In this document: positions 43,300 through 52,645 of the stretch, one piece after another | Numbering within the stretch: position 1 is the stretch's first letter | Layout: each line of letters starts with the position of its first letter | From: Paenibacillus roseus | GTDB taxonomy: Bacteria > Bacillota > Bacilli > Paenibacillales > Paenibacillaceae | Assembly (NCBI RefSeq): GCF_016424485.1 | Contig: NZ_JAELUP010000020.1 | Coordinates: forward strand, 1-64,000 | Direction of reading: 5' to 3' | Length of the DNA stretch: 64,000 nt | Program-made: the position numbers and the translations under genes | The notes under the pieces: model-generated | The model's input: only the letters and a program-made list of their open reading frames with translations | Told to the model about the DNA's origin: nothing | Database searches by the model: none

Positions 43300-43746
43300 C
43301 CCGGCAGTTCAAGGAAGAATAATAAAAACCGCCCGAGGTGGATGGTTAGAAATCTTCGACGAGATCGATGATGTCGCAGATTAACATCGGTTATTATCAA
43401 TATTGATTATGAATGACGTGCCAAGTAGGCGGCGAATTGCTAAATGCTTCACGTCGGCTCGCTAAGACACCAATTTGTCTTACCCCTCCCAACTCCGTTT
43501 TTCTCTCATTCGTTCGCCAAAAGCATGCTAAGGACCCTCCAATATCACTTAAAAATAAAACGGCATTATCCGAAAGTCGACTTCAAAAAATCGTCAAAAT
43601 CCCGCAGGCGTGATACTGTGCGAATTTGACTGGTCCTTTCATAATTCTTTTATTGGCCGTCTTTATAATGAAATGTAGTAGTCGTCCAGTTGCGGAAACC
43701 GCAGAAACCTATCCGCTTCAACCTTTATAGGTAGAGGAGAAAAATC
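43300..43746 (+). other. Leader region of the LRR/SLH gene
   Basis: No gene is supported. The sequence is low in GC and shows scattered stops. A TATAAT hexamer occurs near 43662 and an inverted repeat, TTGCGG-AAA-CCGCA, at 43690-43703 in the presumed 5' leader. AGAGGAG about 10 bp before 43747 is the ribosome site. Confidence 0.4.
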
Positions 43747-46700
43747 ATGAAAAATACAGTTATATGCCTATTAATTGCATTATTTGCGTTCGGGACTTCA
43801 TTCTCGCAGATTCGACCTGTATATGCAGCCGAGAACGACTTTACTTTTACAGTCGGTTCCAACGGTGCAACGGTTGCGAACTACGGGGGCACGGATCTGA
43901 ATGTGGTTATTCCCGCTACGTACGAAGGGACGACTGTAACCGAGATTGGGAGATCAGCATTTGATACGTACGGTACGGGCAAACCTAAAATTACGAGCGT
44001 CGTGATTCCGAACAGTGTGAAGGTAATACAAACGTATGGATTCCGTTATACTAGCCTCACTTCAATAGACCTTCCTGACAGCTTGTTAACGATCGGCTCC
44101 AGCGCATTCGAAAACAATTCGCTTACAACCGTCGTTTTTCCGGACAGTGTGACGACTATCGGCAACTATTCATTTTATATGAATAGTTTGACATCGATTA
44201 AATTATCGGAAAATCTGAAGACGATTAATGGTGGGGCTTTCGACACCAATCACATTACGAAACTGGTCATCCCGGCCGGTGTAACGAATGTCGCCAGTAG
44301 CTCATTCTATAATAACAGCTTGACAAGCGTAACGGTGTTAGGCAATGCAACAACTTTTGGGACAAGCGTATTTGCGGGTAATCCGGGCAATCTGAAAATA
44401 TTTGGAATTGCGAATTCTCCCGCAGCCGCTTATGCGGCGAGCAACGGACATGCGTTTGTGGACGGAACGGGGTTGTTTCAAACGGTCGCTAGCGCCAAGT
44501 CGTTGTTGAAAAGTCACCTGCCGGGCACAGATGTAGGACAAGTGCCGGCGAATGCCTACAACGACTTGTCTGCAGCCTATGACGCAGCCAAGCTTTTTAT
44601 CGACGAAATCGGGAATGCCACCGTCGCCTCCGACCTGGCTGACGCCACAACCCCACTGACCTCTTCAATCGCGGCATTCAATGCGCAAATTGTCCAGGCT
44701 GGCAATACCGCGGCGCTGGTCGCGGCGATCGCGGCGGCGCAGCAAGCGTTGACGGATCATCCGCAAGGCGTCAACGTAGGGCATACGTCGGCGGAAACTC
44801 GCACTTCACTTGGAACTGCCATCGGAACTGCGCAGCAGATTCTCGATAACGCAAGCCATTACACACAGGATCAATTGGATACTGCCGTTAACCAGTTAGA
44901 ATCAGCGGTAGAAGTCTTTACTGCCGCTGTTGTTCAGCCGGGCAATCCGACGGCGCTGGTCGCGGCGATCACGGCGGCGCAGCAAGCGTTGACGGATCAT
45001 CCGCAAGGCGTCAATGTAGGGCAGACGTCGGCGGAAACTCGCAGCGCACTGGGAACTGCCATCGGAACTGCGCAGCAGATTCTCGATAATGCGAGCCATT
45101 ACACACAGGATCAATTGGATACTACCGTTAACCAGTTAGAATCAGCGGTAGAAGTCTTTACTGCGGCTGTTGTTCAGCCGGGCAATCCGACGGCGCTGGT
45201 CGCGGCGATCGCGGCGGCGCAGCAAGCGTTAACGGATCATCCGGAAGGCGTCAACGTGGGGCAGACGTCGGCAGACGACCGCGCTGCCCTGCAGACCGCG
45301 ATAGATGCGGCGCAGGCTATTGCCGACGATGCGGAAAACCAATCTCAGATTCTATTAGATGAGGCCGCTGCCAGTTTGAGCAATGCTCTGGCAGAATTCA
45401 AAGCCGCTTGGGTAGAGTTGGTGCTAACCGCCTCGGCTAATGATTTGTACGGCACGAGCGACAAGCTTCGCTTTACCGTATTTTACGGATACGAAGTAAC
45501 CGTGACCGGGACACCGGCCGTTCCGATTATGGTCGGAGACGATTCCGTCACTCAGACGGTATATGCCTCGTATACGGGAGCTCGCGGCACGGCATTGACG
45601 GAACTCACTTTCGAATACGAAGTTCCGGCCGGCCTCGCGGATGTGGACGGTATTGAAGTTGCCGTCGCGTTGGAGCTCCCGAACGGCGCAAACATCGTTC
45701 GCTCCTCCGGTGGATCCCCCGCTTCGCTGACGTACAAAGTACCGGACACCAGCGGAATACGTATTGTGGCGATACCGCCCGATGTTACCCTGACGGTTGC
45801 ACCGAACGGTTTGGCACGTAAAACGATCAGCGTGACGGCAAGCGTGTACGGAGTAGCTGTGGGTAATGCACTGACGAAGCTACGTTGGTTGCCTGGAAGC
45901 CTTAGCGAGGCTGATTTTGCCGGCGGAACGGAAGGAACCGATATTTTGGCCGCGCGTCAATTCACCATAGCTGCCAACGGCGACTATACCGTATATGCCC
46001 GAGACGAAGCAGGCAATGAAGCAGTGAAAGCTATTACCCTCACCGGCATCTCAACACCGTCTTCGTCGAATGTCGGTGATCGACCGATCACATTGGAGAC
46101 GACCGTGAAGATGAATCAGGGTGCTGGGATTACTGTTCTTGTCGGTCCAACCGACATCAAACAGGTCACGCGTTCGGACGGCACGGTGATCGAACAGGTC
46201 ATCCTCTCCGAACGTACGAGGAAGCGAGTGCTGGAACTCCTGAAAGATGTGAAAGAACCGTTTGTCAGCATTGAAATCGACAATGCGGAGCAAGCGGTAC
46301 AGGCACGTTTTCCGGCTGACTGGATCGCGGATATGGCCAAAGATTATCCGAATGCGATTATCGAGGTGAGGCTGAACAACTCCAGCTATCAATTGCGGAT
46401 AAGCGCCATCGATCTGACCAGTTTGGCGAAGCGTCTCGACGCGGAAGTATCGGATTTGACCGTGAGCATCCTTCAGGAGCAGGCCGGAGAGGATGTTCGA
46501 CAGGAGATCGACCGGATTGGCGTTTCCCAAGGTTTTGCTGTATTCGCCGACGTCATCGACTACAAGGTGGCGGCGGAAGCAAACGGACAAACGTTGGAGG
46601 TACGCGACTTCGGCGGATCGTACATGATCCGGACCATTAAATTGGACGGAGAGAAAACGAACCGTAACCTGGTTGCCGTTCAGTATATCCCGGCAAACGG

Positions 46701-47382
46701 AACCATCGTTTTTGTTCCGGCACAACTGGACATCGGTCCAGACGGCACAACGGAAGCAATTCTGAACGTGCCACATAACAGCTTGTATACAGTCGTAGAT
46801 GTGCAGGCCCGAAAGTTCGTCGACTTAAACGGATACTGGGCGAAGGCGGATGTGGAGCATCTGGCGTCCAAGCTGCTGGTGAACGGTGTGGCGGCCGACC
46901 GTTTCGGACCAGTGGGAACCATTACTCGAGCGGAATTCACAGCCTTACTCATTCGCGGGCTGGGGCTGTCCGTGAAGGAGAGCGAGGGCGGTGCCCGTTT
47001 TGCGGATGTCCCTGCGTCCGCATGGTATGCGTCTGCGGTTGATGCGGCAGTGGCGAGCGGGTTGGTGAGCGGCATCGGTGGCGGCCGTTTTGCGCCTAAC
47101 GACCCGATTACCCGCGAGCAAATGGCCGTAGTGATCGGCCGTGCCTTAACCTTCACCGGACATGGAAGTGGTGGCGATGGGCAAGAGGGCGGCCGCCTGG
47201 CCGCTTTCACGGATCGAGACTCCATTTCTTCATGGGCGAAAGCGGCGGTAGTCCAAGCATCGGAAGTCGGCATTATAAAAGGGATTGAAGACGGACGCTT
47301 CGCGCCGACAGAGTATGCAACGAGGGCGCAGGCAGCGGTTATGCTGAAGAGGTTCCTGCAATACGTGCATTTTATCGATTAG
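43747..47382 (+). CDS. S-layer-anchored LRR surface protein with tandem 80-residue repeats
   Basis: A 1211-residue secreted protein with a signal peptide (1-27, cut near VYAA). Residues about 40-235 are BspA-type leucine-rich repeats (VVIPNSVKVIQTYGF; LTSIDLPDSLLTIGSSAF). Residues about 240-560 carry FIVAR-like helical repeats, three of them nearly identical 80-residue (240-bp) units beginning at 44701, 44941 and 45181. A beta-rich middle with Ig-like domains (about 560-770) and a linker follow. Three SLH domains end the protein (about 1020-1070, 1083-1135 and 1150-1205; for example RFADVPASAWYASAVDAAV), anchoring it to the secondary wall polymer. Likely a surface adhesin or binding protein. 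Monocistronic between two transposon remnants. Confidence 0.88.
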   Translation: MKNTVICLLIALFAFGTSFSQIRPVYAAENDFTFTVGSNGATVANYGGTDLNVVIPATYEGTTVTEIGRSAFDTYGTGKPKITSVVIPNSVKVIQTYGFRYTSLTSIDLPDSLLTIGSSAFENNSLTTVVFPDSVTTIGNYSFYMNSLTSIKLSENLKTINGGAFDTNHITKLVIPAGVTNVASSSFYNNSLTSVTVLGNATTFGTSVFAGNPGNLKIFGIANSPAAAYAASNGHAFVDGTGLFQTVASAKSLLKSHLPGTDVGQVPANAYNDLSAAYDAAKLFIDEIGNATVASDLADATTPLTSSIAAFNAQIVQAGNTAALVAAIAAAQQALTDHPQGVNVGHTSAETRTSLGTAIGTAQQILDNASHYTQDQLDTAVNQLESAVEVFTAAVVQPGNPTALVAAITAAQQALTDHPQGVNVGQTSAETRSALGTAIGTAQQILDNASHYTQDQLDTTVNQLESAVEVFTAAVVQPGNPTALVAAIAAAQQALTDHPEGVNVGQTSADDRAALQTAIDAAQAIADDAENQSQILLDEAAASLSNALAEFKAAWVELVLTASANDLYGTSDKLRFTVFYGYEVTVTGTPAVPIMVGDDSVTQTVYASYTGARGTALTELTFEYEVPAGLADVDGIEVAVALELPNGANIVRSSGGSPASLTYKVPDTSGIRIVAIPPDVTLTVAPNGLARKTISVTASVYGVAVGNALTKLRWLPGSLSEADFAGGTEGTDILAARQFTIAANGDYTVYARDEAGNEAVKAITLTGISTPSSSNVGDRPITLETTVKMNQGAGITVLVGPTDIKQVTRSDGTVIEQVILSERTRKRVLELLKDVKEPFVSIEIDNAEQAVQARFPADWIADMAKDYPNAIIEVRLNNSSYQLRISAIDLTSLAKRLDAEVSDLTVSILQEQAGEDVRQEIDRIGVSQGFAVFADVIDYKVAAEANGQTLEVRDFGGSYMIRTIKLDGEKTNRNLVAVQYIPANGTIVFVPAQLDIGPDGTTEAILNVPHNSLYTVVDVQARKFVDLNGYWAKADVEHLASKLLVNGVAADRFGPVGTITRAEFTALLIRGLGLSVKESEGGARFADVPASAWYASAVDAAVASGLVSGIGGGRFAPNDPITREQMAVVIGRALTFTGHGSGGDGQEGGRLAAFTDRDSISSWAKAAVVQASEVGIIKGIEDGRFAPTEYATRAQAAVMLKRFLQYVHFID
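44701..45265 (+). repeat. Tandem 240-bp repeats inside the SLH protein gene
   Basis: Units start at 44701, 44941 and 45181 with exact 240-bp spacing. The first two are almost identical; the third is conserved for about 85 bp and then diverges. Such repeats recombine easily and could change protein length between strains. Confidence 0.85.
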
Positions 47383-47407
47383 TAGTTCCAAAAAGAAGAA
47401 TTCATAG

Positions 47408-47693
47408 ATGCAACCCATTAAAAATCTAGTCCGTTTGACGATGCAAGAACAAGCTAGTTTACGCAGCTTTATTTCTAAGGGAAAAGCCTCTGCCCGGGCG
47501 ATTAGAAGAGCACAAATCTTATTGGGAGCGGATGAAAACAGGCCAGGCTGATCCGTTCAAGTCAATACCGTGTATAACGTTCGAAAAATTTACTGAGCAA
47601 GGCTGGGAAGGCGCCATCGGTAGGAAAAAACGAGTTGCGCCGCCAGTGCCGCCCAATGTGAGCGGTGGGGTGGAAGCAAAAATTTTGAAGTGA
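47408..47693 (+). pseudogene. IS630-family transposase fragment
   Basis: ATG 47408 opens a frame with LVRLTMQEQASLRSFI and RAIRRAQILLGADENRPG, then a stop. The next pieces read VNTVYNVRKIY, and in another frame EQGWEGAIGRKKRVAPPVPP with VEAKIL before the final stop. This is the N-terminal HTH part of an IS630/Tc1-type transposase with a nonsense codon and a frameshift; the catalytic domain is absent. Confidence 0.75.
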
Positions 47694-47733
47694 TTAGGGC
47701 AAGTACAGTATTAATTTAAACAGGGTGGTAATC

Positions 47734-47777
47734 AAGCAGCTTCAGCCAAGGAATTCTTTGGGCTGGGGCTTTTATTT
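47734..47777 (+). terminator. Terminator-like hairpin
   Basis: AAGC...CAGCC (47734-47747) pairs with GGCTG.GGCTT (47761-47771), followed by TTATTTTT. Confidence 0.65.
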
Positions 47778-47907
47778 TTAATGAAACGACGTCGCGCTTC
47801 AAGAATACAAGAAAACGATTTAAAGAAGTTAATGAGGTAAACAATCGTTAAACAAACCGTGATACACAGAAGTATTTCGTTAAGAGCTCGATGATAGGTA
47901 GTGTAAA

Positions 47908-47932
47908 GGATAACCCGCTCAGCGGTTTATCC
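47908..47932 (+). promoter_or_regulatory. Palindromic operator candidate
   Basis: GGATAAcCCGC and GCGGtTTATCC form a 25-bp imperfect palindrome about 25 bp upstream of the ribosome site of the beta-helix pseudogene. Confidence 0.4.
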
Positions 47933-47956
47933 AATAAACAAGAGGGAGTATAGGTT

Positions 47957-48245
47957 ATGCAAGAATTTTTTTAGCGGCAGCCATCTTGTTCAACCTGTTT
48001 GTTTTTCACAACACTTGCCATTGTACGCAGCAGGAACTACTTATTTATGTAAGCACAAGTGGCAATAATAACAACAGCGGTACAGGTTCAAGCTGGCTGT
48101 GGCAGACGATTGGCAAAGTGAACAGTATCCATGTTGTTCGGGCAGGAATACAGGAAATTCGAGAGGCAAAGGCGTAGACTTCAATTCCTGCCACTATTGC
48201 AGGGTTACGAACCTGGAGGCTAGCGGCTGTTTGTTTAATTGCTAA
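47957..48245 (+). pseudogene. Remnant of a secreted beta-helix (pectate-lyase-like) protein
   Basis: AGGGAG precedes ATG 47957. With single-base corrections the sequence gives a signal peptide (FLAAAILFNLFVF), then YVSTSGNNNNSGTGSSWLW and QTIGKVNS. This is the usual opening of right-handed parallel beta-helix enzymes (YYVSxxGxDxNxGTxxxPWxTIxKA). A later piece reads NSRGKGVDFNSCHYCRVTNL. Several frameshifts and large internal deletions leave fewer than 100 codons. Dead gene; the original substrate was probably a polysaccharide. Confidence 0.55.
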
Positions 48246-48260
48246 TTTTAAGCCATGTAC

Positions 48261-48302
48261 AAGCCCCATGATAATGGATAGAATTAATCTGGGGGCTTTT
48301 TG
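48261..48302 (+). terminator. Terminator just upstream of the sensor kinase gene
   Basis: AAGCCCC (48261-48267) pairs with GGGGGCTT (48291-48298), followed by TTTT. It ends only 28 bp before the kinase start, so it could also work as a leader attenuator. Confidence 0.65.
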
Positions 48303-48329
48303 ACATGCGAAGAAGGGGGGAGCGGGTTC

Positions 48330-50090
48330 ATGTCCTACTTCAAAAAACTTCCCATTACGACGCAATTGTTATTGCTGCTCTCGCTGATCGTCCTTGTCAT
48401 GGTCTCGATCATGGCGGCCAATTATTTTCGCGCCGTTGAGGTGATCAAGGAGAATAACAGCAATTACATGCAGGGGATCATTTCCCAGCAGAATCAGTCC
48501 CTATCTTCGAATAGCAACGATATCAAGAAAATTATCGATACGGTCGCTTACAATGAACAAACTGTTCAGAACTATTTGAACGTCACTGATCCCGTGGAGC
48601 GATTAGAGGCGTATAATCAACTAAAAAGCTACTTGTCGGACATGCGGGGGATGAAGGAAGGTATCCTGGATATCGCGCTTGTGGGCAAGAATGGAAGCTA
48701 CTTTAACATGAAGGCGGATACAGATCAATTGGCGGGAATCGCGCAGGATATCCCGGAGAAGGTTCTGTACTACTTTGATGGACTTCAAGAGCTTACGATC
48801 GCGAACGCAACTAAATGGGTGCTCATTGCCGGGGCGAAGATCTACTCTACGACGGATTTCACCAAGGGCGAGAACGAACTGGGAACCGTCCTCGTCGCGT
48901 TCGATGTCGGCGCGCTTTTCGGCAACGGCGACTCCATCGATTTGTCCAATCGGGCGACGATTTACATGACCGATCGCAACGGACGCGTCTTCTATACAAA
49001 CGATAAATCCCTCTCAATAGGAGGCAGACTGTCGAAAGCGGAATTATTGGATGGGAATGAACAATATTTGATCAAAAGGGAACCGATCCCGGATTTTGGC
49101 GGCGAAATCGTCATCGCGATGCCGAATCATGTTCTGCTGCAGGGACTCAACGACATTCGCAAACAGCAGCTATTCATGGTCGCGATTGCGATCGGGTTCT
49201 TGATCATTCCGCTGCTGTTCGTCATCAACAATATTTTGCAGCCGTTGAAGAAGCTGATGATGCTGATGAGCGAAGTGCGTATGGGCCAAAAAAATCACCT
49301 CCGCAAAAGAATCGAAGTGGACGGATATGCGGAAATGATCATTATGGCCACGCGATTCAACGATATGATGGCGGAAATCGAAGGGTTGACGGAACGCTTG
49401 CTGGACAGCAAAAAGCTGCTCTACGAGACCGAACTGGTTAAGCGACAAGCGGAGCTCTCCTACCTGCAAAGCCAAATCAATCCCCACTTTCTTTACAACA
49501 CGTTGGAGTCGATTAAAGGGCTAGCCGCAGACGAGGGCTCTTCTAAAATATTCGAACTTACTAAAGCGCTTGCGTTGTTTTTCCGTTTCAGCATTAAGGG
49601 GTCGGAGACAGTATCGCTTGATCGCGAGTTAACAATCATTAAGAACTACGTATATATTCAACAAATCCGATTCGGAGAACGTTTGCAAGTGGAATACGAC
49701 TTTAGCGCAGCCTCTTTAGACTGCGCAATTCCCAAAATGATTCTACAGCCGATCGTGGAAAATGCCATCAATCATGGCATCGAGCCTCTCGAGCGCAACG
49801 GCTTGTTGGTGATTAAAAGCTATACGGAAGGGGATAATTTATATTTATCCGTGCAAGACAACGGGAGCGGAATGCACGCCGAACGGCTGGAGGACATTAA
49901 CAAATCACTTGAAATGCAGAGGTCGGAGCGGGATGACCGGTCGTCCGAATCCAGCATTGGATTGATGAATGTACACGACAGGCTCCGCATCAAATACGGG
50001 GAAGCGTACGGAATCTGGATTACGAGCAATATCGGCTGCGGAACGCGTGTCTTGCTCAAATTGCCGATCGGGGGTGAGCGCAATGTATAA
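48330..50090 (+). CDS. YesM-type sensor histidine kinase
   Basis: A 586-residue membrane kinase. ATG 48330 follows AAGGGGGGAG. Helices at about 10-32 and 285-310 bracket an extracellular sensor region. A HAMP linker leads to the His_kinase domain with phosphoacceptor in LSYLQSQINPHFLYNTLESI, then an HATPase with IVENAINHG and DNGSGM. This class works with AraC-type regulators to control sugar ABC importers in Paenibacillus. Overlap of 8 bp with the response-regulator gene indicates coupling. The stimulus is probably an oligosaccharide or its loaded binding protein. Confidence 0.9.
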   Translation: MSYFKKLPITTQLLLLLSLIVLVMVSIMAANYFRAVEVIKENNSNYMQGIISQQNQSLSSNSNDIKKIIDTVAYNEQTVQNYLNVTDPVERLEAYNQLKSYLSDMRGMKEGILDIALVGKNGSYFNMKADTDQLAGIAQDIPEKVLYYFDGLQELTIANATKWVLIAGAKIYSTTDFTKGENELGTVLVAFDVGALFGNGDSIDLSNRATIYMTDRNGRVFYTNDKSLSIGGRLSKAELLDGNEQYLIKREPIPDFGGEIVIAMPNHVLLQGLNDIRKQQLFMVAIAIGFLIIPLLFVINNILQPLKKLMMLMSEVRMGQKNHLRKRIEVDGYAEMIIMATRFNDMMAEIEGLTERLLDSKKLLYETELVKRQAELSYLQSQINPHFLYNTLESIKGLAADEGSSKIFELTKALALFFRFSIKGSETVSLDRELTIIKNYVYIQQIRFGERLQVEYDFSAASLDCAIPKMILQPIVENAINHGIEPLERNGLLVIKSYTEGDNLYLSVQDNGSGMHAERLEDINKSLEMQRSERDDRSSESSIGLMNVHDRLRIKYGEAYGIWITSNIGCGTRVLLKLPIGGERNV

Positions 50091-51516
50091 CGTTATTATT
50101 GTGGACGATGAGGAACTGGTCATTAAAAGTCTGAAAGCCAGCGTTGATTGGGAAAGCTGTGGCTTTCAAGTCGTCGGTTATGCACAAAGCGGGGAAGAAG
50201 CCATTCGAGAGGTGCGCCGTCATATGCCGGACGTGATTTTTTCCGATATTCGGATGCCTGGCATGAATGGCTTGGAATTGATCAAGCGTCTGAAAGATGA
50301 CGGCATATCCGCCAAATTTATCGTGGTCAGCGGACTCGCGGAATTTGCTCTGGCGCAGAAAGCGATCCAGAATGGTGTATTCGGTTATTGCCTGAAGCCG
50401 TTTGATGAAATGGAAATTACAGGTTATCTTCATCGGATTAAAAAGGAATTGGATGCCGCCCGCTCGTTGCCGGAAGAGGATATGCTCGACTTGATCGACA
50501 GCGATACGCCAGATGCGAACGACAGATTTATGCGCCAATTATACTTCGCGGGCATTGTCCGACCGGGGGCGGATAAACTGCGGCTCATGCTTTCGGTGAA
50601 ACGGGAGAAGCAGTCAAGCCCCAATATGTCTTGTCTCGCCTTGCGCATTGGTTACCGAAAATTCCTGTACGTGATGGCAGACAGAGTCGCCGACGAATTA
50701 CAGCCCTTGTTATGCTCCGGTGATTCCGGTATTTCAAAGGGAATCGGATTCAGCAGACCGTTTGCTGATCTGAACGGAATGAATCATGCCATTGTTGAGG
50801 CAGAGCTTGGCGCTTATCACTATTTTACGGCAGTAGACCCGCACTTATTTAGGGAGCTGCCTGATTCAGGCGATCGGAAGGCGGCAATCCCGAGCCTGTC
50901 GTCCGAATGCAATCGGATGGCTTATCTGACGCGGCTGGATGAGATGCTTCCCTCATTTGCGAACGGACAGTACGATATTCGGCATGCGATGTTGCTATAC
51001 AACGATTGCATTTCGCATCTATGCCGATGGGGCTGGGATACGGCTGATTTATACTTGTATTCTTTTGATCAGTTGGCGGATCTTTTCGAGGACGTTAGAG
51101 AAATGGTCGCTTATCTCAAACGATTGTTCGTGGAGGAGCAAGCCGAGCACCGCTTCAACGCGCAGCCCGGACGCAATCAGACGTTGACCGCGGTTTTAAA
51201 CTACCTCGATGGACATTTCGGCGAGGATATTACGATTCAAGGTATAAGTAAAATGTTCAGTTTAAACGCGAATTACATCTCTCAATTGTTCAGAAAAGAA
51301 CTGGACAAAACGTTTACGGAGTATTTGAACGGTCTGCGAATGGAGCGGGCTACCGCGCTGTTGAGAACGACCTCGATCCCGATTAATGAAATTGCCGAAC
51401 AGGTCGGATACAAAGATTACTTTTATTTCAGCAAATTGTTCAAAAAAACGAGGGGCGTCCCTCCAAAATCTTATCGTAATGAACATCGTCCGAGTCACTT
51501 CTCAATCGGCTCCTGA
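50083..51516 (+). CDS. YesN-type response regulator, AraC family
   Basis: A 477-residue regulator. ATG 50083 follows GGGGGTGAG inside the kinase gene's end; an earlier in-frame ATG at 49969 would only add shadow sequence. The receiver domain has VDDEE, phosphoacceptor Asp in VIFSDIRMPGMNG and the conserved lysine in CLKPFDE. A central linker (about 130-370) leads to a C-terminal double HTH with SLNANYISQLFRKELDKTF and INEIAEQVGYKDYFYFSKLF. It should activate the importer and glycosidase genes that follow. Confidence 0.92.
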   Translation: MYNVIIVDDEELVIKSLKASVDWESCGFQVVGYAQSGEEAIREVRRHMPDVIFSDIRMPGMNGLELIKRLKDDGISAKFIVVSGLAEFALAQKAIQNGVFGYCLKPFDEMEITGYLHRIKKELDAARSLPEEDMLDLIDSDTPDANDRFMRQLYFAGIVRPGADKLRLMLSVKREKQSSPNMSCLALRIGYRKFLYVMADRVADELQPLLCSGDSGISKGIGFSRPFADLNGMNHAIVEAELGAYHYFTAVDPHLFRELPDSGDRKAAIPSLSSECNRMAYLTRLDEMLPSFANGQYDIRHAMLLYNDCISHLCRWGWDTADLYLYSFDQLADLFEDVREMVAYLKRLFVEEQAEHRFNAQPGRNQTLTAVLNYLDGHFGEDITIQGISKMFSLNANYISQLFRKELDKTFTEYLNGLRMERATALLRTTSIPINEIAEQVGYKDYFYFSKLFKKTRGVPPKSYRNEHRPSHFSIGS

Positions 51517-51538
51517 GCAACGGGGGCCGATTTTTTTG
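51503..51538 (+). terminator. Terminator overlapping the regulator stop codon
   Basis: AATCGGC (51504-51510) pairs with GGCCGATT, followed by seven T residues. It insulates the regulator pair from the importer operon. Confidence 0.8.
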
Positions 51539-51652
51539 TATTTTCACATCGATCTCTTGTTTCCCAGTTAGATCTCGACCATAGGCAGGGTCATTTCTGG
51601 CGAAAAATCGCACGGGAAGACAAAAACAAACTAATTGAACGCCATGCCCTTT

Positions 51653-51673
51653 TGAAAACGCTTACTTTATAAT
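51653..51673 (+). promoter_or_regulatory. cre-like site overlapping the importer promoter
   Basis: TGAAAACGCTTACT (51653-51666) matches the complement of the CcpA consensus TGTAAGCGTTWWCA at 13 of 14 positions. TATAAT (51668-51673) follows directly; the -35 is poor, as expected for a regulator-dependent promoter. Carbon catabolite repression of the locus is likely. Confidence 0.65.
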
Positions 51674-51706
51674 GGGATTACGAAGAAGAGCATGGAGGTG
51701 AGAGGT

Positions 51707-52645
51707 TTGCAGAACGCATTGCGATACAAAAACGGCAAGCGATCATGGGGAGCAGGGGTACGCAGGCATAAGTATTTTTATTTGATGGTTTTGCCAATGG
51801 TTCTCTTCTACCTGATATTTGCCTACGTCCCGATGTACGGCGTGGTTCTTGCTTTTAAGGAATTCAATTATTCGCTGGGGATTTTGCACAGCCCGTGGAA
51901 CCAGTTTCAGAATTTCCATGAAGTGTTTGGTAGCCCGGATTTCAAGACTGCCTTCAATAACACGCTATTGATCAGCTTCGGGCGTCTGCTTATCGAATTT
52001 CCGATGCCGATCCTGCTGGCGATCTTGCTAAACGAAATGAGAAGCTCTGGATTGAAGCGGATCTATCAGACGGTCTTCACGTTCCCGCATTTTATTAGCT
52101 GGGTTGTTCTGAGCGGCATCATCACGAGCCTGCTTAGCGATCAAGGCGTTCTCAATCAACTGCTGGAAGCATTCGGCATGGGCAAGAATACAATTCTGTT
52201 CAACAACGGCAGCTTTCTGGGGCTATTGTTCGCGTCGAATATTTGGAAGGAGGCGGGGTGGTCGGCAATTATTTATTTGGCGGCCATCGCAGGGATCAAT
52301 CCAGAGCTTTATGAAGCGGCGTCTATCGACGGTGCCAACCGTTTTCAGCAAATAAAGGCGATTACATGGCCGGTGCTTCGCAATACGGCAGCTATTCTGC
52401 TGATTCTAGCCGTCGGTGGAGTTATGAACGGCGGATTTGATCAAATTTTTAATTTATATAACCCTGCGGTTTATCAACGCAGCGATATCATCGACACTTT
52501 CGTTTACCGGAGTGCTTTTACGGACGCTACGGGCTTCGGATTCTCGACGACCGTTGGTCTTCTGAAATCGGTTATCAATTTCGCGTTGCTGTTCGGCGCC
52601 AACTTTATCGTGAAGCATGGCTTGAAGGAGGAGGGGTTATATTGA
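51707..52645 (+). CDS. Sugar ABC transporter permease, LplB type
   Basis: A 312-residue permease with six helices. TTG 51707 is preferred because GGAGGTGA (51694-51701) lies just upstream; an ATG at 51692 would overlap that site. The N-terminus has YFYLMVLPMVLFYLIFAYVP, and the EAA loop for ATPase contact is YEAASIDGANRFQQIKAITWP. It pairs with the next permease (4-bp overlap). No ATPase gene is present, so a shared MsmX-like ATPase encoded elsewhere is expected. Confidence 0.9.
   Translation: MQNALRYKNGKRSWGAGVRRHKYFYLMVLPMVLFYLIFAYVPMYGVVLAFKEFNYSLGILHSPWNQFQNFHEVFGSPDFKTAFNNTLLISFGRLLIEFPMPILLAILLNEMRSSGLKRIYQTVFTFPHFISWVVLSGIITSLLSDQGVLNQLLEAFGMGKNTILFNNGSFLGLLFASNIWKEAGWSAIIYLAAIAGINPELYEAASIDGANRFQQIKAITWPVLRNTAAILLILAVGGVMNGGFDQIFNLYNPAVYQRSDIIDTFVYRSAFTDATGFGFSTTVGLLKSVINFALLFGANFIVKHGLKEEGLY

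Noticed and set aside
43413-43629. Small plus-strand frames upstream of the SLH gene
   Set aside because: No ribosome sites, no family pattern, and two overlapping frames of similar length; treated as leader.
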